Made by a program: the position numbers and the translations under genes
From: Halogeometricum sp. S1BR25-6
GTDB lineage: Archaea; Halobacteriota; Halobacteria; Halobacteriales; Haloferacaceae
DNA: 64,000 nucleotides
Direction of reading: 5' to 3'
Assembly (NCBI RefSeq): GCF_031624495.1
Contig: NZ_JAMQOP010000001.1
Coordinates: forward strand, 620,001 to 684,000
Shown here: positions 1-8,544 of the stretch, piece by piece
Position numbering within the stretch: position 1 is the stretch's first letter
How the letters are laid out: the number at the start of each line of letters is the position of its first letter
The notes under the pieces: model-generated
Database searches by the model: none
Seen by the model: the letters and a program-made list of their open reading frames with translations, nothing else
Told to the model about the DNA's origin: nothing

Positions 1-761
1 TCAGGACTCATGCTTCGATACAGCGCATCCACTTAAGACGGTTACGATGTCATTGGTGCGTTTCCGAGACGACGAGATACCGAGTCACCTCGCAGAACGC
101 TACGTGGACGGAACGAGCCCTCACTATCGGCATACTGGTTCGGAAGGAAGCGGATACGCATCGAAAACTCTCGTGCGGCGTTCTCTGCGACGACCGCCGT
201 CCTCGTATCCAACTTTGCTCACTCTCACCCGTTCACCGAACGATGTGTGGAGGAGTCGGGAAAGTACGACTCGCCGTGGACGCGGTATAAGTGGGTTATA
301 CGGTTAAGATACAAACCGATGCGGTTACGGGTCGTCTTTCAATCTGTATGCCACAGCGAACCCCCGTCGGCGAGCGGACCGGAGAGACCGAATTGAAAAT
401 TTACCCTCCCGCCGGGTCCGACCCGTCGTTCGTCACTAGTCGATTGGAGACGATCTGGAAGATGCTTTTCACCCACGGGGCTGAATATAGACATAGCCGT
501 GGACGAACGCGTTGAAACAGTCGGTTCGGAGGAAGACTACGTTGCCTTCCGGCCGACTAACCCGGTCCGCTCGACAGACGTGAGACGCGGGGCGTCGACC
601 AGGTGCCTCGTATTCGCGACCCGTGACCGGCCGGCGCCGGTAAGCCGCTTCACGGCCAGTGCTCCGACTTCGGTAGCAAGCACCGCGATACCGGGTCTCG
701 TCGGGCGCCTCGAAAACCTTCGCGTGACATTCGACGCGGTAAAATCGAGATTCCAGAGAAC
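1..761. other. Stretch with no supported gene
   Basis: Several open frames of 60-90 codons cross this stretch on both strands. None has a recognisable domain, a convincing start signal or the acidic composition of the neighbouring genes. The segment is somewhat less GC-rich than the core genome and may be decayed sequence left of the tRNA-Arg gene. I see no RNA gene or clear repeat in it. Confidence 0.5.
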
Positions 762-1427
762 ATGACCGACGTCAAAGCGGTCGTCCGAGCCGAGCATTCA
801 GACATCGTCCTCACACAGACCGTCGCACACGACAGAAGCTCGAAAGTGAAGTCGGTGTCCGAGGCGGGAACCGACCCGACGTCGGGGAAGTTCTTCTATC
901 AGATAGAGTCCTCCGACTTCTCCCGGTTCGAGGACGGGTTGCGGGACGATAGCACCGTTCGCGAGTACGAACGAGTCATCGAAACGAGAGGCGAGAAGGC
1001 TATCTACAGCTTCGAGTATACCGACGAAGCGAAGATTCTCTCGCCGGTAATCTCGGCCGCCAACGGTGTCGTCCTCGACATGGAGAACGACGGAAGCGCT
1101 TGGATACTCACGGTGTGGATTCCCGAGCGAACGGACTTAGTCCACCTCTGGGACTACGCGCAACAGAACGGCATCGACCTCGATCTCCTGCGCGTGAACG
1201 AGTACGATAGTTTAGGGAGTACGGACGCCGGATTGACCGACAGCCAACGAGACGCACTCCTCGTCGCACTCGAAACGGGGTACTTCGAGGAACCACGGGA
1301 CGCAACTCTCGGCGAGGTCGCCGCCGATCTGGATATTTCTCAACCCGCAGCCAGCGGTCTCCTTCGACGCGGAATCAGACGACTCATCGTGTCGTCTCTG
1401 ATGGACGACAGCGAAGCACCGGATTGA
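762..1427 (+). CDS. Bat-type helix-turn-helix transcriptional regulator
   Basis: This 221-residue cytoplasmic protein fits the haloarchaeal bacterio-opsin-activator-like (HTH_10) family. Residues 1-150 form a mixed alpha/beta sensor-like part with no known ligand. The C-terminus from about residue 155 holds the family HTH: LTDSQRDALLVALETGYF, then TLGEVAADLDISQPAASGLLRRG, then a recognition helix ending LIVSSL. The ATG start is followed at once by conserved-looking sequence. No GAF or PAS domain is present, so it is a short member. The target is unknown; a tRNA-Arg gene lies downstream on the other strand. The family call is secure, the role is not. Confidence 0.85.
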   Translation: MTDVKAVVRAEHSDIVLTQTVAHDRSSKVKSVSEAGTDPTSGKFFYQIESSDFSRFEDGLRDDSTVREYERVIETRGEKAIYSFEYTDEAKILSPVISAANGVVLDMENDGSAWILTVWIPERTDLVHLWDYAQQNGIDLDLLRVNEYDSLGSTDAGLTDSQRDALLVALETGYFEEPRDATLGEVAADLDISQPAASGLLRRGIRRLIVSSLMDDSEAPD

Positions 1428-1547
1428 TGGACTATCGGTCGATGGAAGCGGTGCACAACCCGGCGCAGGGTCCTCGCTTCGCTCGTCGTGTCGCGCTGAT
1501 AAAACGGGCGTACGGAGTGAGTGTGAGGCACGTCAGGTCGCGAACAG

Positions 1548-1593
1548 CGCGGGACCTTCGGTCCCGCGAGCAACCGGAAGCTTCGCTTCCGGT
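1548..1593. other. Two adjacent perfect hairpins
   Basis: Two 21-nt perfect inverted repeats lie side by side: 1548-1568 (CGCGGGACC-TTC-GGTCCCGCG) and 1573-1593 (ACCGGAAGC-TTC-GCTTCCGGT). The first closes on the very stable cUUCGg tetraloop. They sit in the gene-free stretch between the bat-type regulator and tRNA-Arg, next to a relic of the tRNA 3' end. They may be RNA structures or leftovers of an element end. Nothing else was seen between 1428 and 1725. Confidence 0.5.
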
Positions 1594-1604
1594 GATGAAA
1601 TGAG

Positions 1605-1625
1605 CGTCCTGACGGAGATTTGAAC
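1605..1625 (-). repeat. Relic copy of the tRNA-Arg 3' end (att-like)
   Basis: These 21 bases match positions 1726-1746 exactly, which are the 3' acceptor strand, discriminator and part of the T arm of the adjacent tRNA-Arg gene, in the same orientation and 121 bp away. A partial second copy of a tRNA 3' end beyond the gene is the usual scar of a tyrosine-recombinase integration. Only about 100 bp separates the copies, so any element is nearly gone. Confidence 0.65.
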
Positions 1626-1725
1626 CCACTCGCTCACTGCGTTCGCTCGCTGCTCGAATCTCCGCGGTGGAGTTTCGCGAGACGTAGGCTCCTCGCTGCG
1701 CTCGTCGCGTAACGCCTCGCAGAAA

Positions 1726-1798
1726 CGTCCTGACGGAGATTTGAACTCCGGTCCCTGGCTCCGCAAGCCAGGAGGATAGTCCACTACCCTATCAGGAC
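1726..1798 (-). tRNA. tRNA-Arg (GCG)
   Basis: On the minus strand this folds as a complete cloverleaf. The 7-bp acceptor stem pairs GTCCTGA with TCAGGAC, the T stem is CGGAG/CTCCG around TTCAAAT, and the anticodon stem CTGGC/GCCAG closes a TTGCGGA loop giving anticodon GCG (Arg, CGC codons). The discriminator is G. CCA is not encoded, as usual in haloarchaea. There is no intron. Confidence 0.95.
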
Positions 1799-1960
1799 TC
1801 ACTCGACTGTAACCGCCACCCCTTGAAATCGGTTCCGATACGGCGTCCGCGCGCGCCGTGCCACCCCGCCGCGCGGAACGGCGCCGGTCGTCTCTCCCGG
1901 AACGCGACCGCCCACCGAACGCGCGGTGGCTCTAACTCCGCTGAGCGCGTTGGACCGCCC

Positions 1961-2335
1961 ATGACCGACGACTCGACGGACGGCGCGGGCGAGGGGCCGA
2001 CGGTTCGGTCCGCGACGCTCTCGGCCCGCGAGGACTGCCCCGACGCGACGATAGAGACGCGCGACGGCACCGTCGTCTGCCGCGGACACGTCCGCGGGCG
2101 CGACGGCGCCGCCATAGTCGCCCTCGACGGCGCGACGTACGACGCGGGAACGAACGAACTCCGGGTGGTCGTCGTCACCGAAACGGACCCGGACGCGGGA
2201 CCGATGAGCATCCAAGCGCTCGTGAACCTCGGCTACGAAGTCGCCGTCGAACTCGACGGTGGCTTACCGGAGTCGGTGACGCTCGTCGAGGACGACGCCG
2301 ACGGGCGACGGGAGGCGCTCACCGCGTCGTTGTGA
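1961..2335 (+). CDS. Haloarchaeal hypothetical protein
   Basis: This 124-residue acidic protein is not recognised. After a disordered acidic N-terminus it shows alternating strand-like stretches (TVVCRGHVRGRDGAAIVALDG, ELRVVVVTET) and ends MSIQALVNLGYEVAVELDGG-LPESVTLVEDD, which suggests a small alpha/beta fold. The ATG at 1961 is chosen because the upstream reading frame is Arg/Pro-rich, unlike real halophile protein. It stands alone between tRNA-Arg and the RPA gene, on the strand of the latter. Confidence 0.65.
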   Translation: MTDDSTDGAGEGPTVRSATLSAREDCPDATIETRDGTVVCRGHVRGRDGAAIVALDGATYDAGTNELRVVVVTETDPDAGPMSIQALVNLGYEVAVELDGGLPESVTLVEDDADGRREALTASL

Positions 2336-2472
2336 GCGGGGGGAAGCGAACGTTTTTGTCGGGTGAGGAGGCCAGTCCCGCCGTGCCAGACCGAGACGCC
2401 GAAATCGGGGGACAGCGGCCGGGTACTCCCGACAAGACAACGCTTAAGCGCGGGCCTACCTTGAACCCGTGT

Positions 2473-2559
2473 ATGATTGTGGTCGCTCCGCTCCGAACCC
2501 CGGACAGTGCCGTCCGGACCGAAGTGCGTCGCCGATACCGCGACGGGGGTGCCGCGTAG
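2473..2559 (+). CDS. Possible leader peptide upstream of RPA
   Basis: A 28-codon frame starting ATG (MIVVAPLRTPDSAVRTEVRR...) ends in a TAG that directly abuts the ATG of the RPA gene. A hairpin, CCGGAC-AGTGCC-GTCCGG at 2500-2517, lies inside it. The Arg-rich composition argues against a stable protein, but the exact stop/start junction suggests translational coupling or a regulatory leader. It could equally be chance in GC-rich DNA. Confidence 0.3.
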   Translation: MIVVAPLRTPDSAVRTEVRRRYRDGGAA

Positions 2560-4050
2560 ATGGGTGCCATCGAGGAGGTGTACGACGACCTCGACACCGA
2601 CGTGCCGTTCGAGGAGTTCGAGGCCGCCGTGAACGACAAGGTCGAACAGATGGGCGGCCTCGCCGACGAGGAGACGGCGGCGATGCTCCTCGCCCACGAA
2701 CTCCGCGACGAGGAGGTCGAGGGCATCGCCGACATCGAACCCGGCATGGACGACGTGAAGTTCCTCGCGAAGGTGATGAGCGTCGGCGAACTCCGCACGT
2801 TCGAACGCGACGGCGAGGACGAGGACGGCCGCGTCGTCAACGTCGAAGTCGCCGACGAGACGGGTCGTATCCGCATCTCGATGTGGGACGCGATGGCCGA
2901 GGACGTCGTCGAGAAACTCGAAGTCGGACAGGTCCTCCGCATCGCCGGCCGGCCCAAGGACGGTTACAACGGCGTCGAGGTCAGCGTCGACAAGGTCGAA
3001 CCCGACTCGGAGGCCGAGATAGACGTACAGACGCAGGATAGCTACCGCGTCGAGGACCTCTCGCTCGGCCTGTCGGACGTGAACCTGAAAGGGCGCGTCC
3101 TCAGCACCGACAGGGTCCGCACGTTCGACCGCGACGACGGTTCCGAGGGTCGCGTCGCCAACCTGACGCTGGGCGACCCGACCGGTCGCATCCGCGTGAC
3201 GCTGTGGGACGAGAAGGCCGACCTCGCCGAGGAGTTCGACGCCGGCGTCACCGTCGAAGTCGTCGACGGCTACGTCCGCGAACGCGACGGCAGTCTCGAA
3301 CTGCACGTCGGCAACCGCGGAACCGTCGAAGAACTCGACGAGGACGTGGAGTACGTCCCCGAGACGACCGACATCGCGTCGCTCGAACTCGACCAGACGG
3401 TCGATATCGCCGGCGGCGTCATCGAGACTGACCCCAAGCGGACGTTCGACCGCGACGACGGGTCGGAGGGGCAGGTCCGAAACGTCCGCGTGAAGGACGG
3501 TACCGGCGACATCCGCGTCGCCATGTGGGGCGAGAAGGCCGACGCCGACATCGACCTCGCGGACTACGTCGTCTTCACCGACGTGGAGATACAGGACGGC
3601 TGGCAGGAGGACCTCGAAGCCTCCGCGGGGTGGCGCTCGACGGTCACGGTGATGGACGAGGCGCCCGAGGGCGCGGCCGGCACCGACGCTGGCACCGACG
3701 CGGGCGGCGAGAGCGGAGGCGGCGGGCGGCAGTCGCAGTCGCGCGGCCTCGACGCGTTCGAGGACGGAGCCTCGTCGGGTAACGACGGGACGGAGACAGC
3801 TACGAGCACGAACGCCGACGAGACAGAGACGGATGCGGGCGGCGCGGCCGACGACCCCGGCGACGGCACCGTCGAGGAGTTCACCGGCACCGTCGTGCAG
3901 TCGGGCAGTCCGGTCGTCTTGGACGACGGGACGGAGACGCGGAGCGTCGAGACGACCGAGAGCCTCCAACTGGGCGCCGAGGTGACCGTCCGCGGACCGG
4001 TTCGGGAGGGCCGCATCGACGCCACCGAAGTCAAATCGGTCACGCGCTGA
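2560..4050 (+). CDS. rpa: Replication protein A (single-stranded DNA-binding protein)
   Basis: The 496-residue protein has repeated OB folds of the archaeal RPA type. OB1 is at about residues 60-160 (VGELRTFERDGEDEDGRVVNV), OB2 at 165-260 (DRVRTFDRDDGSEGRVANLT) and OB3 at 275-370 (PKRTFDRDDGSEGQVRNVRV). A low-complexity Gly/Thr/Asp linker follows, then a shorter C-terminal OB-like segment (EEFTGTVVQSG ... VTVRGPVREGRIDATEV). It binds single-stranded DNA in replication and repair. There is no zinc finger and no associated RPA-associated-protein gene next door, as in the stand-alone RPA2 type of Haloferax; that subtype is inference. Confidence 0.93.
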   Translation: MGAIEEVYDDLDTDVPFEEFEAAVNDKVEQMGGLADEETAAMLLAHELRDEEVEGIADIEPGMDDVKFLAKVMSVGELRTFERDGEDEDGRVVNVEVADETGRIRISMWDAMAEDVVEKLEVGQVLRIAGRPKDGYNGVEVSVDKVEPDSEAEIDVQTQDSYRVEDLSLGLSDVNLKGRVLSTDRVRTFDRDDGSEGRVANLTLGDPTGRIRVTLWDEKADLAEEFDAGVTVEVVDGYVRERDGSLELHVGNRGTVEELDEDVEYVPETTDIASLELDQTVDIAGGVIETDPKRTFDRDDGSEGQVRNVRVKDGTGDIRVAMWGEKADADIDLADYVVFTDVEIQDGWQEDLEASAGWRSTVTVMDEAPEGAAGTDAGTDAGGESGGGGRQSQSRGLDAFEDGASSGNDGTETATSTNADETETDAGGAADDPGDGTVEEFTGTVVQSGSPVVLDDGTETRSVETTESLQLGAEVTVRGPVREGRIDATEVKSVTR

Positions 4051-4180
4051 CGGCGTTTCGCCGCTCCGCGAACCCGCTCGTTCGGCGCTCGACCTGTCGT
4101 GTTCCCGACCGTTCGACGTGCGTTTGGCGAGCGGACGCGCCGCCACGCCCGCGGAGAGACGCCGAGAGCCGTTACGGAAA

Positions 4181-4188
4181 GGATTATA
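4181..4188 (+). promoter_or_regulatory. TATA box of the histone gene
   Basis: GATTATAC lies about 26-33 bases before the histone ATG at 4214. That is the spacing for a haloarchaeal promoter giving a leaderless or nearly leaderless transcript. Confidence 0.5.
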
Positions 4189-4213
4189 CGCCGCACGCCC
4201 GGCATATGTGGGT

Positions 4214-4645
4214 ATGAGTGTCGAGTTACCGTTCGCGCCGGTCGACACGATCATCCGTCGCAACGCCGGTGACCTTCGGGTCAGCGCCGACGCGGCGGAG
4301 GAACTCGCCCGCCGCATCCAGCGGCGCGGCTCGGAACTCGCAATCGACGCGGCCGAACGCGCCCGCGAGGACGGCCGGAAGACCCTGATGGCGTCGGACT
4401 TCGGCGTCGAACAGGTCGTCCCGCGGAACGAACTCGAACTCCCCATCGCCCCCATCGACCGCATCGCACGCCTCGACGTCGACGACCGCTACCGCGTCTC
4501 GATGGACGCCCGCATCGCCCTCGCGGACATCCTCGAAGACTACGCCGACAACGTCGCCGGTGCCGCGGCGAAACTCGCTCGACACGCCGACCGCCGGACG
4601 ATACAGGCGGAGGACATCGAGACGTACTTCTCCCTCTTCGAGTAG
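4214..4645 (+). CDS. hstA: Archaeal doublet histone
   Basis: The 143 residues contain two histone folds in tandem. The first starts ELPFAPVDTIIRRNAGDLRVSADAAEEL and ends near DFGVEQV; the second starts ELPIAPIDRIARLDVDDRYRVSMDARIAL and ends IETYFSLFE. Haloarchaeal histones are such end-to-end fusions that fold like a dimer. The protein binds and compacts or regulates DNA. The start is set by the MSVELPFAPV sequence and a TATA box just upstream. Its TAG stop abuts the ATG of a deacetylase-family gene, so the two are probably one transcript. Confidence 0.95.
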   Translation: MSVELPFAPVDTIIRRNAGDLRVSADAAEELARRIQRRGSELAIDAAERAREDGRKTLMASDFGVEQVVPRNELELPIAPIDRIARLDVDDRYRVSMDARIALADILEDYADNVAGAAAKLARHADRRTIQAEDIETYFSLFE

Positions 4646-5662
4646 ATGCAGTTCGGCTACAGCGAGACCTGTCTCGCACACGACACCGGCAAGCGACACC
4701 CCGAGACGGCCGACCGTCTCCGGGCCATCCGCCGAGCGCTGGCGAAGCGACACGGCGCGGAGTACGTCGACCCGTCGCCCGCCACCGACGAGGACGTCGC
4801 GTCGGTCCACGACGACGACTACGTGGCCGAGATTCGGGAGTTCTGCGAGTCCGGCGGCGGCAACTGGGACCCCGACACCGTCGCCTCCGACGACACGTGG
4901 GACGCCGCCCTCGCCTCGGCCGGCCTCTCCCAGTGGGCCGCACGCACGGCCGTCGAGGGCGCCGACGCCCGGAACACGCCATTCGCGCTCGGCCGCCCGC
5001 CGGGGCACCACGCCGTCGAAGACGACGCCATGGGCTTCTGTTTCGTCAACAACGCCGCCGTCGCCGCGCAGACGGTCCTCGACGCCGACGCGTTGGACGT
5101 CGACCGGGTCGCCATCTTCGACTGGGACGTCCACCACGGCAACGGCACGCAGGATATCTTCTACGACCGCGGCGACGTCTTCTACGCCTCGGTCCACGAG
5201 GACGGTCTCTACCCCGGCACCGGCGAGGTAGACGAACGCGGCGCGGGCGACGGTGAGGGGGCGACGCTGAACGCCCCGCTGGCGGCCGGCGCGGGCGACG
5301 CCGACTACCAACTGCTCGTCGAGGACGTGCTCCGACCGGCGATAGCGCAGTTCGACCCCGACCTGTTCATCGTCAGCGCCGGGTTCGACGCGCACCGACA
5401 CGACCCCATCTCGCGGATGCGCGTCTCCACCGAGGGCTACGCGCGGATGACCGACGGCGTCCGGAGCATCGCGGACGACGTCGACGCCGGCCTCGCGTTC
5501 GTCCTCGAAGGCGGCTACGGCCTCGACACGCTCTCGGAGGGCGTCGCCATCGTCCACGAGACGTTCGACGGCCGCTCGCCGTTGGAACTGGAGGAAGAAC
5601 CCGACGAGGAGACGGTCTCGCTCGCCGAGGACCTGCGCGACGCGCACGGACTGGACGACTGA
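4646..5662 (+). CDS. Class II histone deacetylase family protein (AcuC/HdaI-like)
   Basis: The 338 residues carry all deacetylase landmarks: GRPPGHHA with the two active-site histidines, DWDVHHGNGTQDIFY with zinc ligands Asp and His, SAGFDAHRHDP with the third zinc ligand Asp, and LEGGYGLDTLSEG near the C-terminus. It should be a zinc hydrolase removing acetyl or related acyl groups from lysine side chains or polyamines. Length is normal for the family. The gene starts on the base after the histone stop codon. Coupling to the histone is suggestive, but the true substrate is unknown; Alba, other proteins or acetylpolyamines are possible. Confidence 0.92.
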   Translation: MQFGYSETCLAHDTGKRHPETADRLRAIRRALAKRHGAEYVDPSPATDEDVASVHDDDYVAEIREFCESGGGNWDPDTVASDDTWDAALASAGLSQWAARTAVEGADARNTPFALGRPPGHHAVEDDAMGFCFVNNAAVAAQTVLDADALDVDRVAIFDWDVHHGNGTQDIFYDRGDVFYASVHEDGLYPGTGEVDERGAGDGEGATLNAPLAAGAGDADYQLLVEDVLRPAIAQFDPDLFIVSAGFDAHRHDPISRMRVSTEGYARMTDGVRSIADDVDAGLAFVLEGGYGLDTLSEGVAIVHETFDGRSPLELEEEPDEETVSLAEDLRDAHGLDD

Positions 5663-5671
5663 CGTCTCACC

Positions 5672-7066
5672 CTACGGCCGCGGGTCGAAGTACCGCGCGA
5701 GTTCGACGCCGAACTCGTCGGCGAGTTCTCCGACCGCTTCGCCGGCCAGTATCTCGTATCCGTCCGTCAGCGACGACTCGACGTGCGAACCGAGACCCAC
5801 CTCGAACAGCGCGCTGCTCTCCAGCAGTTCGACGGCGTCGGTGAATTCGCGTTCGCGCTCGACGGCGTAGCGGTCGTCGTCGAGGAAGGGACCGTAGGTG
5901 TCGCTGTCGTCTGTGTCGCTGCCGTCGGTGTCATCGGCCGCGTAAGTCTCGTAGAACCCCTCGGCGTGCTCGCGGACGTGGACCGGCGGTCCACCGTGGC
6001 GCTCGACGTTCGGGAGCCGTCCGGTGACCAACTCGACGAACAGTACCGCCCTATCAGCCGCGAACGTCGCCGTTCGCATCGGCTCGAACCCGCGGCGTTC
6101 GAGTTCCGACGCGACGCCGGAAATCGACTTGTACAACTGCGGGTAGAGCTGGTCTTCGACGACGTCGGGGGCGTCGAAGACGACGGCCACTGGGTGGGTT
6201 CCGCGCCGGCGGACGTGTTCTCGGACTCCCTCGGGCGAGAGCGGGTCGGGGTCGCCGCCGAAGAACGTCTCGACGTTCGGGTCGGCGAGGAGTTCGCGCG
6301 CGTAGTGCTGTAGGCGAGCGACGTTCTCCGCCGAACAGACGGCGGCGACGTTTCTCGTCGGATCCGTCGGGTCGACGACGACGAGGGGGTCGTCGAAGGA
6401 CCGCGTCCCGTGGTCCTCGGGGTCGAACTCGACCGGCGGATGCCAGTCGACCGCAGCGCGGAGCAGCGGTTCGAATCCACCGTGTTCGAGCACGAGCAAC
6501 TCGGTGAGATAGCCGGAGAACCCTCGCGTTCGCAGGTTGCTGCCGTAGGCGCCGATGCCCTTCAGGAACCGCTTGAACACCCGGACCTCCGCGGCGAGTT
6601 CGTCGTCCAGCCGACTCTTCAGGTAGTCGTTGTGGTGCGGCGTCCGGTCGACGGCCGACCGAAGGGACGCGCCGTCCTCGACGTCGAAACAGGGGACGAG
6701 GTCCACGTCGAACCCCTCGAACTCGCCGGTCACGTAGGGGTGTTCGGCATACTCCTCTCGCCCATCGGGGAGGACGGCGTCGCCGACGGCGAGTCCGTAG
6801 CGTTCCAGCGATTCCCGGTCGGTCTCTGCGGGGAAGCGCACGAACAGGTCGATGTCTCGGTCGCCCGAGAGCCACGTCCCGCGCGCCGTCGACCCTACTT
6901 GCACGATGTCGGCCACGACGCCCAACTCGTCCAGCGCCGCCTCGACACGGACCGAGAGCGCGTCGACGGCCTCGGAGAGCTCCGACCGCTCGACCGCGTC
7001 CGGGTCGATTCGCTCGCGGACGCGGGCGACGACGCGCGATAGCTCCTCGGAGTCCGACTCGGGCAT
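5672..7066 (-). CDS. cca: CCA-adding enzyme (tRNA nucleotidyltransferase)
   Basis: The 464-residue class I archaeal CCA enzyme adds or repairs the 3' CCA of tRNA, which haloarchaeal tRNA genes do not encode. The nucleotidyltransferase signature is visible at about residues 60-80: VGSTARGTWLSGDRDIDLFVRF, with Gly-Ser and the Asp-x-Asp metal site. LVPCFDV follows, with the third carboxylate, then the central domain (HHNDYLKSRL, FKRFLKGIGAYGSNLRTRGFSGYL). A short acidic insertion near residue 395 (DDTDGSDTDDSDTYG) is a haloarchaeal trait. It stands alone, convergent with the deacetylase. Confidence 0.95.
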   Translation of the reverse strand: MPESDSEELSRVVARVRERIDPDAVERSELSEAVDALSVRVEAALDELGVVADIVQVGSTARGTWLSGDRDIDLFVRFPAETDRESLERYGLAVGDAVLPDGREEYAEHPYVTGEFEGFDVDLVPCFDVEDGASLRSAVDRTPHHNDYLKSRLDDELAAEVRVFKRFLKGIGAYGSNLRTRGFSGYLTELLVLEHGGFEPLLRAAVDWHPPVEFDPEDHGTRSFDDPLVVVDPTDPTRNVAAVCSAENVARLQHYARELLADPNVETFFGGDPDPLSPEGVREHVRRRGTHPVAVVFDAPDVVEDQLYPQLYKSISGVASELERRGFEPMRTATFAADRAVLFVELVTGRLPNVERHGGPPVHVREHAEGFYETYAADDTDGSDTDDSDTYGPFLDDDRYAVEREREFTDAVELLESSALFEVGLGSHVESSLTDGYEILAGEAVGELADEFGVELARYFDPRP

Positions 7067-7211
7067 GTCGCTCGCGGCTTGTCCGTCGGCGGGCGAAAGC
7101 GTGTCGGTGCGAACCGCCTCGGTCGCACGCTCACACCCCGCATCCGTCGGGTAAAAACGAAAGCCCTATCAAACTTCCTCGGTGTACAACTGAGTGCAGA
7201 CGCACGCCCGA

Positions 7212-7284
7212 GCCGTCGTAGCTCAGTTGGTAGAGCACCTCGCTGTTAACGAGGTGGTCCCAGGTTCGAGTCCTGGCGACGGCG
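7212..7284 (+). tRNA. tRNA-Asn (GTT)
   Basis: Complete 73-nt cloverleaf: acceptor GCCGTCG/CGACGGC with discriminator G, anticodon stem CCTCG/CGAGG closing a CTGTTAA loop with anticodon GTT (Asn), and T arm CCAGG TTCGAGT CCTGG. No intron and no encoded CCA. Confidence 0.96.
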
Positions 7285-7388
7285 TCGTTTCCTGTCGAAC
7301 TCGCCCCCGAAGCGGCCGCTCCGTCATGCGGTCGGCCGACGGCAACGGTAACGCTAAAGAGGCGCCCCCGGGAACGTGAGGACGAATC

Positions 7389-7463
7389 GGGCCCTTAGCT
7401 CAGTCTGGTTAGAGCGCTCGGCTCATAACCGAGTGGTCGATGGTTCGAATCCGTCAGGGCCCA
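7389..7463 (+). tRNA. tRNA with CAT anticodon (Met, or Ile2)
   Basis: Complete 75-nt cloverleaf: acceptor GGGCCCT/AGGGCCC with discriminator A, anticodon stem CTCGG/CCGAG closing a CTCATAA loop, and T arm GATGG TTCGAAT CCGTC with one T-G wobble. It lacks initiator features. The body resembles agmatidine-type tRNA-Ile2 as much as elongator tRNA-Met, so identity is open between these. Its 3' part is the integration site of the island that follows. Confidence 0.93.
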
Positions 7464-7465
7464 TA
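7422..7465 (+). repeat. attL, left end of the island
   Basis: This 44-base segment begins CTCATAACCGAGTGG in the anticodon loop and ends CAGGGCCCATA just beyond the tRNA. It is identical to 30289-30332 in the same orientation. The flanking bases differ (G before here, C before the other copy; G and C after), which fixes the core limits. Confidence 0.93.
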
Positions 7466-7593
7466 GAAACGACGGAGGTTCTTCGAGAGCCTCTATCGAT
7501 ACTTCTGTGGCCTCCGCTCGGAACTCGTGAGACCGTCCTCAACAGCGTTCGGTACGTTCCTCAGTGCTCGTCGTCACCGCATGGAGACCAAAA

Positions 7594-8424
7594 ATGTACG
7601 AGCTCAAACGAGACGACGTATTAGACGATTACAGGCGGTTTCTCAAAGTCGAGCGCGGCCTGAGTGAGAAGACGATCCACCAGCATGCGACGATGCTGCA
7701 GGTGTTTCTCGACCGCTACGAGCAGATCCGTCCGCCGCAGGAACTCGCCAAGGAATTCCAAGAGCACCTGATGGACGAGGACTATTCGAACAGCCACGTC
7801 AACAACACGATGAAGGCGATTGATTACTACTACGAGTTCCACGGCCAGGAGTTCGACTTCAACCGCCTCAACCGCCCCAAGAAGCTGCCCGAGACGCTCA
7901 GCGAGAATCAGGTGAAGCGCATCTTGTACGCGTGCGACACCTACCGCGACTACGCCATCCTGAAGACGCTCACCTCGAGCGGCGTGCGCGCGTCGGAGCT
8001 GTGCGATCTGGATGTCGTCGACGCGGACCTGGACAACCGGACGCTTCTCATCCGTCAGGGGAAGTTCGACAAGGACGGCTTTGCGAAGATATCCGATACC
8101 TGCGCCGAGGCGATCGGGCAGTACCTCGAACGACGGAACGACGACGCCGACCCGCTGTTCCTTTCTCGAACGGGTGACCGCCTGACTCGGAACGGATTAC
8201 TCCAACTCGTCAAGCGACGGGCGGAGTCGGCGGACATCGAGCAGAACGTGACGGTCCACATGTTCCGTCACTACTTCGCGACGAAGATGATCGAGAACGG
8301 TGCGGACATCTCGATCGTAAAGGAGCTGCTGCGCCACGACGACATCGCCTCGACGATGAAGTACCTGCACATCAGCGGGGAGGCGCTGAGTACGCAGTAC
8401 GACCGGTACGTCGATGACGTCTGA
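7594..8424 (+). CDS. Tyrosine recombinase/integrase of the island
   Basis: This 276-residue XerC/D-like integrase should catalyse site-specific recombination between the tRNA att sites. The N-terminal SAM-like core-binding domain spans about residues 8-85 (YRRFLKVERGLSEKTIHQH, DYSNSHVNNTMKAIDYYYEF). The catalytic domain has Arg in SSGVRASEL, HMFRH, LLRHDDIASTM and the nucleophile Tyr in MKYLH. A GTG 30 bases upstream is in frame, but the ATG at 7594 fits family starts better. Its place beside attL matches its predicted job. Confidence 0.93.
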   Translation: MYELKRDDVLDDYRRFLKVERGLSEKTIHQHATMLQVFLDRYEQIRPPQELAKEFQEHLMDEDYSNSHVNNTMKAIDYYYEFHGQEFDFNRLNRPKKLPETLSENQVKRILYACDTYRDYAILKTLTSSGVRASELCDLDVVDADLDNRTLLIRQGKFDKDGFAKISDTCAEAIGQYLERRNDDADPLFLSRTGDRLTRNGLLQLVKRRAESADIEQNVTVHMFRHYFATKMIENGADISIVKELLRHDDIASTMKYLHISGEALSTQYDRYVDDV

Positions 8425-8544
8425 ATCCGGTGGCGCGGTTCGACCCGGATTCTCTTCGGGTTGGCTTGTCCGGGGGTCGCGCAGCTGTGGAGCCGGTTGT
8501 CTGGGGAAGCGGTACTCGACAGTCGGAAGCAAGAGGTGGCGACC

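Noticed and set aside
1-10. TCAGGACTCA at the window edge matches the sequence at 1792-1801 by tRNA-Arg
   Set aside because: Only 10 bases match, and they lie at the edge with nothing to extend. Chance cannot be excluded.
47-515. Two plus-strand frames of 86 and 74 codons near the window start
   Set aside because: Basic, low-acidic composition, no recognisable domain and no start signal. They look like chance frames in decayed DNA.
2233-4464. A 743-codon minus-strand frame opposite the RPA gene
   Set aside because: It is the mirror of a GC-rich gene. Its composition is Arg/Val-rich with no domain, while the plus strand encodes a clear multi-OB protein. Many other long minus frames opposite core genes were rejected for the same reason.
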